DNA from: Acidobacteriaceae bacterium
GTDB taxonomy: Bacteria; Acidobacteriota; Terriglobia; Terriglobales; Acidobacteriaceae
Direction of reading: 5' to 3'
Assembly (NCBI GenBank): GCA_003138975.1
Contig: PLHQ01000153.1
Location: 102,433-166,432 of the forward strand
Length of the DNA: 64,000 nucleotides
In this document: positions 18,935-27,893 of the stretch, in pieces
Layout: every line of letters begins with the position of its first letter
Numbering within the stretch: position 1 is the stretch's first letter
The notes under the pieces: generated by a model
What the model was told of the DNA's origin: nothing
What the model saw: only the letters and a program-made list of their open reading frames with translations
Database searches by the model: none
Translations under genes and position numbers: made by a program

Positions 18935-19063
18935 ATGAGAAGAGACCGCCTGATCTTCGCTTTCTTCGCGGCCGCCATCCTCTTCTCGATGGTGCGCGAA
19001 TGGAGCGCGCCTGCGTCCTGCGCACGGGCGCTCCTAATTCTGCCAGCCGCGGCGCAACCCTAA
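18935..19063 (+). CDS. Possible 42-residue membrane peptide
   Basis: A short frame from an ATG after GGATGGG reads MRRDRLIFAFFAAAILFSMV and ends ALLILPAAAQP. It has a positively charged start and one hydrophobic stretch, like a signal peptide or small membrane peptide. Its stop overlaps the tsaE stop on the other strand. It could equally be the remnant of the 5' end of a lost secreted protein, or chance. Little supports it beyond composition. Confidence 0.2.
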   Translation: MRRDRLIFAFFAAAILFSMVREWSAPASCARALLILPAAAQP

Positions 19064-19485
19064 CTGACGGTCCTGATCCTCCGCCCATTTTCCCCGGCGC
19101 GCTCCAAAGAAATCTCCACATCCCGCTCCCGCTGCAGACGCGGAAATTTCTCTCCCCACTCAACCAGCAAAATACTGTCCTCGGATCGCAAATCATCCAA
19201 GCCCAGCGTCTCCAGCTCGCGCTGCGTATCGACGCGGTAAAGATCAATGTGATAAAGATTGGCTCGCGGCCCACGATATTCGTGTACCAGTGTGAAGGTG
19301 GGACTGGTAACGTCATCTTCCTTCGCTGCCTGAAACGCCGCCGCAATTCCCTTGACCAGCGTGGTTTTCCCAGCTCCCAGATCTCCGCGCAAAAGAACGA
19401 GCTTGGGTGGCGCGAGCAATTCCGCCAGCGTGCGCCCGAAGGCAATCGTCTCCTCCGCCGAGTGTGTAGTGATCTCCCGCGTCAT
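19060..19485 (-). CDS. tsaE: tRNA threonylcarbamoyladenosine biosynthesis ATPase TsaE
   Basis: 141 residues, standard length. P-loop GDLGAGKTTLVKGIA near residue 35, then SPTFTLVHEY and YHIDLYRVD, and VEWGEKFP, all family hallmarks. TsaE binds the TsaB-TsaD complex and its ATPase cycle is needed to reset t6A synthesis on ANN-decoding tRNAs. Located 105 nt downstream of the PilZ gene on the same strand. Confidence 0.95.
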   Translation of the reverse strand: MTREITTHSAEETIAFGRTLAELLAPPKLVLLRGDLGAGKTTLVKGIAAAFQAAKEDDVTSPTFTLVHEYRGPRANLYHIDLYRVDTQRELETLGLDDLRSEDSILLVEWGEKFPRLQRERDVEISLERAGENGRRIRTVS

Positions 19486-19590
19486 TTCCTGAATCTTGGT
19501 CGCAGATAAATCGCGCCCAAGCCAGGATCAGTATATCGAGAGCGTTGAACTCAGCGCCGGCACCGATCCGCGTATGCGACGGCGTCAGGA

Positions 19591-19986
19591 CTAGATCGTC
19601 TTTGGCACCACGAAAACGGACGACTTCAGCCCCAGCAGATTCCGGTCCGTTACATGATCGACCGACGTGCGCAAGCGGCGGTGGTCGTCATCCTCGAACG
19701 CGACGAAGCGGAACGGCTGCAATACTCCGTTCACCGTCTTCCGCATGGGGCTCAGGATCTCAGCCATGCCATGGACTGGCCCCGATTGCGTCTGAAATGC
19801 CAGTTCGACGAAAGAACCGGTTCCAAGGGGATGCTGCAATTGCAACAGTCCACCGGTCACGGAGATGCTTTGGAGTTTAGCTCTTGTACGCCGGCCATCT
19901 TCTAAACGGATCGCAGCCAGGACTGAATCTCCAAGCTGGACCCGGGCCGCTCGCCTCGATGGGTGCGGTTGGGGGAAGTGGGTCAT
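19591..19986 (-). CDS. PilZ-like domain protein
   Basis: 131 residues. The N-terminal RRAARVQL and, about 30 residues on, SISVTGGLLQ match the RxxxR and (D/N)xSxxG parts of the c-di-GMP-binding PilZ signature, with Ser in place of the usual Asp/Asn before the second motif. A beta-rich body (FVELAFQTQSGPVHGMAEI) is compatible with PilZ. Single-domain, so it would act as an adaptor. Binding of c-di-GMP is not certain from the sequence. Confidence 0.7.
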   Translation of the reverse strand: MTHFPQPHPSRRAARVQLGDSVLAAIRLEDGRRTRAKLQSISVTGGLLQLQHPLGTGSFVELAFQTQSGPVHGMAEILSPMRKTVNGVLQPFRFVAFEDDDHRRLRTSVDHVTDRNLLGLKSSVFVVPKTI

Positions 19987-20202
19987 AAGCTGACTGGACT
20001 ATGACACGCCGTGGGAACAGGTAACAGGTTACGGAAGCAAATGGCCGGATTCCCGCGCTGCTAGCCTCTCTACAGCGCACCCAAATCTTTCGCACACAAG
20101 CGTTTAGCAGTCTGTTTACTATTGATACAATGTCCCATCAGACGAAGTGGATTTAACAGCAGCCGCGAGAACCACCTTCATCTTGGCGCTAGGAGCACTT
20201 CA

Positions 20203-21324
20203 ATGCGTCGTTATTCATCTCTAGCTTGTTCCATCGTGATTTTCTTATCCTTAACCGTATATTTCCAGAGCCAGACTGCCTCGCCGAAGACTCGCACTCC
20301 ACTCCGCGTCGGCATCGTTGGTCTCGTTCACGGACATGTTCAGGGATTTTTTGAGCATTCGCTTTACAATCCAGAAATTGAGATCGTCGGCATTGCTGAA
20401 CCTGACCAGTCCCTCGCTTCTCAATACGCGACGCGTTATGGCATCGATCGAGGATTATTGTTCCCCGACCTGGAACAAATGCTCGCACGAGCACATCCGC
20501 AGGCCGTCCTCGTCTACACCAATACTTACGACCATCGCCGCGTGGTCGAAATCTGCGCCCGGCACGGCGTCCATGTCATGATGGAAAAGCCGCTGGCGGT
20601 CAGTTTGGAGGATGGACTGGCTATCCAGAAGGCAGCACACCTGGGCGAGATTCATGTCCTCGTCAACTACGAGACGACATGGTACCCGAGCAACCGTGCC
20701 GCGTACGATCTAGTCCACGAGCACGCACTCGGTGACGTGCGCAAGGTCGTCGTCCACGATGGTCACAGTGGGCCCAAGGAAATCGGTGTCGGCCCCGAAT
20801 TCCTGACGTGGCTTACCGATCCCAAACTCAACGGCGGAGGCGCCCTGTTCGACTTCGGATGCTACGGCGCCGACCTAATGACGTGGTTGATGGACGGGCA
20901 ACGCCCCGAAACAGTCACCGCCGTCACCCAGCAGATCAAACCCGAAATCTACCCGCGAGTCGATGACGAGGCGACAATCATCCTGACGTATCCCAAAGCC
21001 CAAGCCATCGTACAAGCCTCCTGGAATTGGCCGTTCGACCGCAAAGACATCGAAGTATACGGACAAACGGGATATGTGATCACGGTGAAGCGGGATGATG
21101 TTCGCGTACGGCGTGCCGGCGGCCAGGAAGAGCAGGCCGCCGCCAAGCCCCTTCCTGCCCCATACGATAACTCGCTTTCTCTTCTAAGGGCAGTGGTAAT
21201 CGATGGAATGAAACCGGATGACTTGTCATCCCTTGAAACCAATCTCACTGTAACGGAAATCCTGGATGCCGCACGTCGTTCCGCATCTTCAGGAAAGACG
21301 ATTCACTTGCCAGCTTCGAGGTGA
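20203..21324 (+). CDS. Secreted Gfo/Idh/MocA family oxidoreductase
   Basis: 373 residues from the ATG at 20203 (AGGAGC upstream). A signal peptide (MRRYSSLACSIVIFLSLTVY) precedes an NAD(P)-binding Rossmann domain with MMEKPLAVSLEDG, the family EKP motif, and the alpha/beta substrate domain (GGGALFDFGCYGADLMTWL). The usual GxGxxG is altered to GIVGLVHGHVQGF. An exported location suggests Tat or Sec transport of a sugar- or glycoside-acting oxidoreductase; no twin-arginine is seen. Substrate unknown. Convergent with nnrDE, 20 nt away. Confidence 0.85.
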   Translation: MRRYSSLACSIVIFLSLTVYFQSQTASPKTRTPLRVGIVGLVHGHVQGFFEHSLYNPEIEIVGIAEPDQSLASQYATRYGIDRGLLFPDLEQMLARAHPQAVLVYTNTYDHRRVVEICARHGVHVMMEKPLAVSLEDGLAIQKAAHLGEIHVLVNYETTWYPSNRAAYDLVHEHALGDVRKVVVHDGHSGPKEIGVGPEFLTWLTDPKLNGGGALFDFGCYGADLMTWLMDGQRPETVTAVTQQIKPEIYPRVDDEATIILTYPKAQAIVQASWNWPFDRKDIEVYGQTGYVITVKRDDVRVRRAGGQEEQAAAKPLPAPYDNSLSLLRAVVIDGMKPDDLSSLETNLTVTEILDAARRSASSGKTIHLPASR

Positions 21325-21345
21325 GGGCGGGATCCCAAGGGCACT

Positions 21346-22914
21346 CTAGTCACCCCAGCACACCAATTTTTCTTTCGCGGCCTTCTGTGTGCGCTGGAAA
21401 GCCTTCGGCAATCCCTTCAGCAAATCCGTCGCCACCAGTGAATGGTCGCCTACGCTCTCGCGCATCACATCGCCGGCAAGACCGTGTAGATGCACGGCTG
21501 CGAGCACTGCGGCGAACGCATCCTTCGTGTGCTGTGCAATCATGCCCGCAACAATACCTGTCAGAATGTCTCCCGTGCCACCGGTGGCCATTCCCGGATT
21601 GCCCGTCGTGTTCACCCAAGCTTCGCCGTCTGGCCTCACCACCAGAGTGCGATGGCCTTTGAGCACGACAATCAATTCGTGTTCGCGCGCAAACTTCCGC
21701 GCCACTCCCAATCGATCTTTTTGCACATCGGCAATGCTGGATCCCGCCAGCCGCGCCATCTCTCCCGGATGCGGAGTGATCACCAGCGTCCGGCCCTTGC
21801 CATTCAATTCATCCGTGCGGCCCTCAAACGCATTCAGGCCGTCGGCATCTACCACCATAGGGACGTGCAACTTGGCGACCAGACTACGCACCAGCTCCGA
21901 AGTCTGCGGATCCCGCGAAATTCCCGGCCCAATCGCGAGCACGTTCTTCCCTTTCGTCAACTCTGCGATTCGATCTTGTGCGTTAGCCGAAATCGTGCCT
22001 GCATCCGTCTCGGGCAATGGCTCGGTCATCAACTCCGGATGGAATCCCGCCACCGTTCCCAGCACGGACCTCGGCGTCGCCACCGTCGAAAGCCCCGCCC
22101 CCGCACGCAGGGCCGACATTCCTGCCATTGCCACCGCTCCAGATTTCCCGAGTGATCCTCCAACCACCAGCACGTGGCCGTAGTTGCCTTTGTTCGACTC
22201 GGCTGGGCGTGGCCCAATCAGCGGGGCAAGGTCGTGCGACGTGATGACATTTAATTGCAGGGCTGAAACAATCGCTTCTTGCGGAGAGCCGATACCAGCC
22301 ACAAAGGTTAATCCCGCAGTGAGTGAGCTAAACACGTGCGCCGGACGAGGCGCTGTAAAAGTAACGATCGCATCAGCTCGGGCGATGATCCCAGTCTGCG
22401 CGGTCATCGCGTCTGCATCAGCCCCGGAAGGAATGTCCACGGCAATTACGGGCGCCTCATTCGCATTCATGATCGCGATCGCGTCGGCATAGAGTCCGCT
22501 CACCGGCGGTTTGAAACCCGTGCCCAGAATCGCATCCAGATAAAGATCCGCATGCAGCGAGGGCCGCACCCGGTCACTCTTCAATTCTTCGCTGGAATGC
22601 ACCGCGATTGCAGGCGACGGTAATTTGCCAAGCATGATCGCCGCATCGCCCCGCAAATCGTCGGGGTTCGCCAGCAGGATCACCTGAACCCGTTTTCTCG
22701 CCTGATGCAACCGCCGCGCCGCCACAAAACCGTCGCCGCCATTATTCCCTTTACCGCAGAAAACCACGATGCTCCGCGCCGCTCCGTGATGCGAGAGCAC
22801 GCAATCCGCCACGGCCGCGCCCGCATTCTCCATCAGCGTGAGTGAGGGCACCCCGAAACGCTCGCTGGTGGCGACGTCAATGGCTCGCATTTCTGCAGCA
22901 GTAACGATTTTCAT
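21346..22914 (-). CDS. Bifunctional NAD(P)H-hydrate epimerase / ADP-dependent dehydratase
   Basis: Repairs hydrated NAD(P)H. 522 residues in two fused domains: N-terminal epimerase (YjeF_N; GKGNNGGDGFVAARRL near residue 55, VDIPSGADAD) and C-terminal dehydratase (ribokinase-like; VVGGSLGKSGAVAMAG, ITPHPGEMARL, GNPGMATGGTGDILTG with the catalytic Asp). Same architecture as E. coli NnrD/YjeF. Its ATG overlaps the K+ channel stop by 4 nt, so the two are cotranscribed. Confidence 0.95.
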   Translation of the reverse strand: MKIVTAAEMRAIDVATSERFGVPSLTLMENAGAAVADCVLSHHGAARSIVVFCGKGNNGGDGFVAARRLHQARKRVQVILLANPDDLRGDAAIMLGKLPSPAIAVHSSEELKSDRVRPSLHADLYLDAILGTGFKPPVSGLYADAIAIMNANEAPVIAVDIPSGADADAMTAQTGIIARADAIVTFTAPRPAHVFSSLTAGLTFVAGIGSPQEAIVSALQLNVITSHDLAPLIGPRPAESNKGNYGHVLVVGGSLGKSGAVAMAGMSALRAGAGLSTVATPRSVLGTVAGFHPELMTEPLPETDAGTISANAQDRIAELTKGKNVLAIGPGISRDPQTSELVRSLVAKLHVPMVVDADGLNAFEGRTDELNGKGRTLVITPHPGEMARLAGSSIADVQKDRLGVARKFAREHELIVVLKGHRTLVVRPDGEAWVNTTGNPGMATGGTGDILTGIVAGMIAQHTKDAFAAVLAAVHLHGLAGDVMRESVGDHSLVATDLLKGLPKAFQRTQKAAKEKLVCWGD

Positions 22915-23912
22915 GACCGGGAACCTGCGGTCTGTTCCAGTTGCCGCAGTTGCGAGGGTTCGCCCATTGCGATCAGGCAGTCTCCGGGCTCGATGCGTTC
23001 ATCGGGTGCAGGATTGAATCGCATTCCCGCCTGCCGCTTAATGGCGAGGATAATCACGCCGCGATCCTGACGGATGCGCGAACTTTCGATCGTTGTGCCC
23101 GCAAAGACGGACCTGGCGGTGATGTGAATCTCGCCAATCTCCAGATCCATGCCAAGATGAGTCGTTGCGGTATCGAGAAAGCTAACCACGTGCGGCCGCA
23201 ACAGCGACTGCGCAATGCGCTGTCCAGCAAACGAATACGGCGAAACGACAGAGTCCGCGCCGGCAGTCAGCAGATGTTTCTCCGCCCCGTCTTCACTGGC
23301 CCGCGCAATGATTTTCAGATGCGGATTCAATCCCCGCGCGGTGAGCACAATGTAGAGGTTGGTCGCATCCGTAGTAGTGGCGGCGATAAGCCCGCGGGCC
23401 CGCTCGATCTGTGCGATGCGCAAAACTTGCTCTTGCGTAGCATCGCCCGTAACCACCAGCCAGTCCTCGCCGCTATAGCGCTGCAGCTTGGCTTCGGCGC
23501 TCTCGATGATGACGAACGGCGCTGGCTTGCGCGCCAATTCTCGCGCCACGCTGCGCCCTACCCGTCCCATGCCACAGATGATGTAGTGGTCGTCGAGACG
23601 CCCGATGTCGCGCTCCATGCGCCGCCTTCCAAAGAAGCTCTGCAACTCGAATTCTAGCAAAGCCTGGCTCAGGGCCCCCACGCCCAACAACACCAGCGAT
23701 ACACCCGTCAGAATCACAATCACGTTGAAGACGCGCCCGGCGTGGGAAAGCGGATGCACCTCCTGATATCCGATGGTAGTCAAGGTCGTAACCACCATGT
23801 AAAAGCCGTCAAACCATGGCCATCCCTCGATGAAGTGATATCCGGCCGTTCCCACTGCCATGACTATCAGCAGCAGCGCACCAATCACTCGCAGATTGCG
23901 GACAGCTTTCAT
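22911..23912 (-). CDS. Potassium channel with TrkA-N and TrkA-C (RCK) domains
   Basis: 333 residues from the ATG at 23912; the open frame upstream runs through repeats. Two membrane helices flank a pore loop (VVTTLTTIGYQEVHPLS) in the first 85 residues; the filter reads TIGYQ instead of TVGYG. An RCK domain follows (YIICGMGRVGRSVARELA; VTGDATQEQVL), then a TrkA-C domain (GTTIESSRIRQDRGVIILAI). Probable ligand-gated K+ or cation channel of the MthK type. Stop overlaps the nnrDE start. Confidence 0.88.
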   Translation of the reverse strand: MKAVRNLRVIGALLLIVMAVGTAGYHFIEGWPWFDGFYMVVTTLTTIGYQEVHPLSHAGRVFNVIVILTGVSLVLLGVGALSQALLEFELQSFFGRRRMERDIGRLDDHYIICGMGRVGRSVARELARKPAPFVIIESAEAKLQRYSGEDWLVVTGDATQEQVLRIAQIERARGLIAATTTDATNLYIVLTARGLNPHLKIIARASEDGAEKHLLTAGADSVVSPYSFAGQRIAQSLLRPHVVSFLDTATTHLGMDLEIGEIHITARSVFAGTTIESSRIRQDRGVIILAIKRQAGMRFNPAPDERIEPGDCLIAMGEPSQLRQLEQTAGSRS

Positions 23913-23924
23913 GGAAATGCAGTG

Positions 23925-24003
23925 GTGAGTGATCGGTAGCCAGTGATTAGTAACAGCGACCGAGTAACGCCGTTGGTTTTGCTGACCACTAGCCACTGAC
24001 TAT
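23925..24003. repeat. Degenerate CCACTGAC / AGCCAGTGATTAG word repeat
   Basis: Loosely repeated words (GTAGCCAGTGATTAGT, GACCACTAGCCACTGACTA) fill the space between the K+ channel and the terminator of the permease genes. Reads as a cluster of short near-palindromic copies. Noncoding. Confidence 0.5.
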
Positions 24004-24008
24004 AAAAC

Positions 24009-24038
24009 AAAAAGGCCCTCCGCGCTGTGCGGAGGGCC
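24009..24038 (-). terminator. Rho-independent terminator after the permease pair
   Basis: A perfect 10-bp stem (GGCCCTCCGC / GCGGAGGGCC, 5-base loop) is followed on the minus strand by TTTTTGTTTT. It lies 13 nt past the permease stop. Confidence 0.85.
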
Positions 24039-24051
24039 GCGCTACAAGACG

Positions 24052-25617
24052 TCAGTCCGCCATGGTCGGAGCAGGACTAGGCTTGGCAAGGGCAGCCTGC
24101 ACCCGGCTGTGGTGCCTTCCATAACCGAAATACACCACCATCCCGATGATGAGCCAGACAATCAGCCGCAGCCACGTATCGCGAGGCAAGCTAGCCATCA
24201 TGAATCCCGCAATAAGAATCCCCATGAACGGAACGAATGGAACCCACGGAGTCTTGAACGGACGTTTCAGTTCGGGCCGGCGGCGGCGCAGTATCCACAC
24301 ACCGGCACAGACAATCACGAAGGCCAACAACGTGCCAATGCTGACCAATTCGCCCAAAATTCCGATCGGGATGACCGAAGCGAAAATAGCTACAAAGATT
24401 CCCACTGTGATGCTGGAGATCCAGGGCGTGCGAAATTTGGGATGAATTGCGCCAGCCCACGGCGGCAGCAAGCCGTCCCGCGACATGGAAAAGAAGACGC
24501 GCGACTGGCCTAGCAACATCACCAGCATGACACTGCCCAACCCGGCAATCGCTCCAAGTTTCACCAAGATGCTGCCCCAGCGCACGCCGGTATGATCGAT
24601 TCCTACCGCTACCGGATCGGGGACATTCAGCGTTGTGTAGGACACTACGCCTGTTAGCAGTCCGGCCACTAGAATGTAGAGGATAGTACAGATTACCAGC
24701 GAACCCAAAATCCCGATGGGCATATCCCTCTGCGGATTCTTGGCTTCTTGTGCAGCGGTAGACACCGCATCGAAACCAATATAGGCAAAGAAAATCACCC
24801 CTGCTCCGCGGGCAATACCCGACCAGCCGTAGTGTCCGAATTCGCCGGTGTTGGGAGGGATGAAAGGGTGCCAGTTGGCAGCGGCAATGCCGGGATGCTT
24901 ACTGACAAAAATGGCAGCAATCCCAATGAAGGTGAGCACAATCGCAATCTTTATCATCACAATCCCAGAGTTGAGGTTCGCCGACTCTTTGATGCCGATC
25001 ACAAGGACCACGGTTACGGCTGTGATCGCCAGAAATGCCAGCATGTTAAAGACGCCCTGCACGTGTGGAAGGGTTGATGGGTTCACTCTGTGCGCCTGCA
25101 GCGTTGGCAGGATGGTCGCCAGCCGTTCCCAGCGGGCGTTGTACATTACCAAGTCTGTTCCCGGCGTAGCCGTCCATGCAGGCGGAAGATGAATCCCGAA
25201 GTCCTGCAGGAAGCTGTTGAAATATCCGCTCCAGCCGGATGCCACCGTCGCAGCCCCGAAGGCATACTCCAAAATCAAGTCCCAACCGATGATCCAGGCG
25301 AAGATCTCGCCCAGCGTCGCATAGCCGTAAGTGTAGGCGGACCCGGCAATGGGAATCAGCGAGGCAAACTCCGAATAGCATAGGCCGGCAAAAGCGCAGC
25401 CAATGCCCGCCAGGACAAACGAGAGTACGATGGCGGGGCCCGCATACTGAGCCGCTGCCGCTCCGGTCAGCACGAAGATCCCCGCACCGATGATGGCTCC
25501 GATTCCCAGCGTAATCAGATTGGTTGGACCGAGGGCGCGTTTGAGGCTGTGTTCGCCTGTCTCGCGGGCTTCCTCCATCAGCAGGTTCAGTGGCTTGGTT
25601 GCCAGCAGATTTGCCAT
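24052..25617 (-). CDS. APC-superfamily amino acid permease (cationic amino acid transporter-like)
   Basis: 521 residues, about 12-13 helices. The first helix holds GIGAIIGAGIFVLTG, the conserved substrate- and sodium-site glycine motif of APC carriers. Later FFAYIGFDAVSTAAQEAKNPQRDMPIGI is the CAT-family helix 6 region. Length and the VPIGILGELVSIGTLLAF segment resemble YfnA/CAT proteins. Likely imports an amino acid by proton symport; specificity unknown. Follows a second APC gene by 21 nt. Confidence 0.92.
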   Translation of the reverse strand: MANLLATKPLNLLMEEARETGEHSLKRALGPTNLITLGIGAIIGAGIFVLTGAAAAQYAGPAIVLSFVLAGIGCAFAGLCYSEFASLIPIAGSAYTYGYATLGEIFAWIIGWDLILEYAFGAATVASGWSGYFNSFLQDFGIHLPPAWTATPGTDLVMYNARWERLATILPTLQAHRVNPSTLPHVQGVFNMLAFLAITAVTVVLVIGIKESANLNSGIVMIKIAIVLTFIGIAAIFVSKHPGIAAANWHPFIPPNTGEFGHYGWSGIARGAGVIFFAYIGFDAVSTAAQEAKNPQRDMPIGILGSLVICTILYILVAGLLTGVVSYTTLNVPDPVAVGIDHTGVRWGSILVKLGAIAGLGSVMLVMLLGQSRVFFSMSRDGLLPPWAGAIHPKFRTPWISSITVGIFVAIFASVIPIGILGELVSIGTLLAFVIVCAGVWILRRRRPELKRPFKTPWVPFVPFMGILIAGFMMASLPRDTWLRLIVWLIIGMVVYFGYGRHHSRVQAALAKPSPAPTMAD

Positions 25618-25638
25618 TCGTCCGTTTCTCCTTGGAAG

Positions 25639-27228
25639 CTATGCCGGTACGCGCTTTGCGCCCGCGCTTCTCGACCACGCGTGATATACCGGGATACCCA
25701 GCAGCACCACAATCAGCCCCGGCCATGTGAACTGCGGTTTGTAGCGTAATAGTACGACATCAATAGATAAAGCCATCGCAATATAAATCGCCGGCAGCAC
25801 GGGATAGCCCACGGCACGATAAGGCCGCTCGGCATCGGGATGCGTGCGCCGCAGCACAAACAGTCCCACGATCGTCAAAATGTAAAACACGAGCACCGCG
25901 AAAATAATGTAGTCCAGAAGTTGCCCGTAGCTGCCCGACACGCAGAGCAGACACGCCCACACCATCTGCACCATCAGCGAAACTGCCGGCGTCTTGTACG
26001 TGGGATGCAGTTTGGCGACGCTTTTGAAGAACAAGCCATCTTTCGCCATGGCATAGTAAACGCGCGCGCCAGAGAGAATCAGGCCATTGTTGCAGCCGAA
26101 ACTGGAAATCAGAATGGCCCCGGCCATCAGCAGACCTCCCACGGAGCCGAACATCTGCGTCATCACCGCCGTTGCCACACGATCCTCAGCCGCATACTTG
26201 ATGCCCCGCCCTAGAACCGTTGCTGCGCTCGGTGTTCCGTCGAGCGGGAGCGCGTTCAGATAAATCAGGTTGCAGGCAATGTAGAGCGCGATCACCACCC
26301 CCGTGCCCAACGCCAGCGACAACGGCAAGTTGCGGCTGGGATTCTTTACTTCACCGGCAGTGAACGTCACGTTGTTCCAAGCATCCGCGGAAAAAAGCGA
26401 ACCCACCTGTGCCACCGCAAGAATCGTCAGTGTGCCCACCGTCACCACCGGCCCCCCCACTCCCACCTGCACGGCGTGCTGCGCGCCCAGTCCCGCATTC
26501 CGCCAGAAATGTCCGCTGAAGTTCGCAGCCAAAGCATGAGCATTCCGCCCCAGCGCCAATCCGAACAAGGCCAATCCCAGAAGCGCCGAGACCTTTGCTG
26601 CAGTAAAAACATTCTGGATAAGAGCCCCGGTTTTCACACCGAAGATATTCACCACCGAGAGGAACACTACAAGGAGAATGGCAACCAGGTTCTGGGTATT
26701 GATTCCGACATCCATGTTGCCCAAAACCATGGGCCCAAGACGAATCGGCGGGACTTTCCAGAGATGCAGAATCCAATGGGAAGAAGAAATTGCGGGAAAG
26801 AAAACACCCAGAAACTTCCCGAAAGCCACGCCCACGGCCGCAATCGTCCCAGTCTGAATTACGAGGAATAGAGTCCAGCCGTAGAGGAAGCCCCACAACG
26901 GCCCCAAGGCTTCGCGCAGATAGACATACTGCCCACCGGCTCGCGGCATCATGGCCGCCAGTTCGCCATAGCTGAGAGCAGCGACGATGGTCATGAATCC
27001 GGCCACAGCCCACGCGCCAATCAGCAGCGCGGGTGAATCCACTTCGCGGGCAATCTCCGCCGAAACAATGAAAATGCCCGAGCCGATCATCGACCCCATG
27101 ACCAGCATGGTGGCGCTGGTCAGGCCCAGGCCCTTGACCAACTCCTTATCTTGATGGCTATGAATCTCCCAATCGCTGCCGGCAGCCGGCCGCGTTGTCG
27201 GTGTGCTCAGGATCCCTCCTTGAAGCAT
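25639..27228 (-). CDS. APC-superfamily amino acid permease
   Basis: 529 residues, about 12 helices. The helix-1 motif is MVMGSMIGSGIFIVSAEIAR-like and helix 6 reads LFSADAWNNVTFTAGEVKNPSRNLP. It is only distantly similar to the neighbouring permease, so it is not a recent duplicate. The annotated ATG at 27228 lacks a Shine-Dalgarno, while a strong AAGGAGG lies just inside the frame with no standard start codon after it; a CTG at 27210 sits 4 nt from it. Operon with thiE upstream (50 nt) and the second permease downstream. Confidence 0.9.
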   Translation of the reverse strand: MLQGGILSTPTTRPAAGSDWEIHSHQDKELVKGLGLTSATMLVMGSMIGSGIFIVSAEIAREVDSPALLIGAWAVAGFMTIVAALSYGELAAMMPRAGGQYVYLREALGPLWGFLYGWTLFLVIQTGTIAAVGVAFGKFLGVFFPAISSSHWILHLWKVPPIRLGPMVLGNMDVGINTQNLVAILLVVFLSVVNIFGVKTGALIQNVFTAAKVSALLGLALFGLALGRNAHALAANFSGHFWRNAGLGAQHAVQVGVGGPVVTVGTLTILAVAQVGSLFSADAWNNVTFTAGEVKNPSRNLPLSLALGTGVVIALYIACNLIYLNALPLDGTPSAATVLGRGIKYAAEDRVATAVMTQMFGSVGGLLMAGAILISSFGCNNGLILSGARVYYAMAKDGLFFKSVAKLHPTYKTPAVSLMVQMVWACLLCVSGSYGQLLDYIIFAVLVFYILTIVGLFVLRRTHPDAERPYRAVGYPVLPAIYIAMALSIDVVLLRYKPQFTWPGLIVVLLGIPVYHAWSRSAGAKRVPA

Positions 27229-27278
27229 GCTCGCGGCTCTTGCCGCAGTTCCACGGGCACTCTCAGGGTGGAATGACT

Positions 27279-27893
27279 TTACCTCAAGACGCGAAAAAAT
27301 TCCTCTGCTGATTTGCGCGGCTCCCGTAACAAATCCGATATCACCGCCACGGAATCGGCCCCGGCCTCAATCACGGAAGCTGCGTTACCTCGAGTGATTC
27401 CCCCAATAGCCACTAGTCGTTTTCTCGTCAACGGCCGCGCCCGGCGCACACCGTCGAGGCCGACCACCGGATCAGGCTGGTTCTTGCTGGACGTGGAAAA
27501 CACGGGTCCAATCGCGAGATAGTCGGCAGAGGTTTGATCAGCCTCCTCAAGCTGCCCTGGTTTATGCGTCGAAACTCCGAGCCAGCGGTCGGGTCCAATG
27601 ATCCTTCGCACCGATTCCGGCGAGAGATCATCCTGCCCCACATGGACGCCGTCGAACTCTGCAGCCAGACACAAGTCTGCGCGGTCGTTCATGATCAGCT
27701 TAACCGCACCACCGACACGCTTCTTTAGCTCCCGCGCCTGCTCCAGCATCACGCGTGGGTTTCCGCTTTTGTTGCGGTACTGCAGTAGTGTGCATCCGCC
27801 AGCAACAAGTTCCTCGGCAAAGATTTCCAAGTCTTCCGTGGATGAGAAGCACGCTGCATCCACAATGGCGTAAAGAAGAGGGACAGAAATCAC
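27279..27893 (-). CDS. thiE: Thiamine-phosphate synthase ThiE
   Basis: Couples HMP-PP and the thiazole phosphate to make thiamine phosphate. 204 residues, GTG start overlapping the accC stop (GTGA). TIM-barrel signatures are visible: [62 protein letters not shown] and [26 protein letters not shown]. It lies far from thiC and sits in an acc-permease operon. Confidence 0.95.
   Translation of the reverse strand: MISVPLLYAIVDAACFSSTEDLEIFAEELVAGGCTLLQYRNKSGNPRVMLEQARELKKRVGGAVKLIMNDRADLCLAAEFDGVHVGQDDLSPESVRRIIGPDRWLGVSTHKPGQLEEADQTSADYLAIGPVFSTSSKNQPDPVVGLDGVRRARPLTRKRLVAIGGITRGNAASVIEAGADSVAVISDLLREPRKSAEEFFRVLR

Noticed and set aside
18903-19445. 180-codon minus-strand frame overlapping tsaE
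   Set aside because: Same strand but a different frame from tsaE; TsaE has the P-loop and full-length family pattern.
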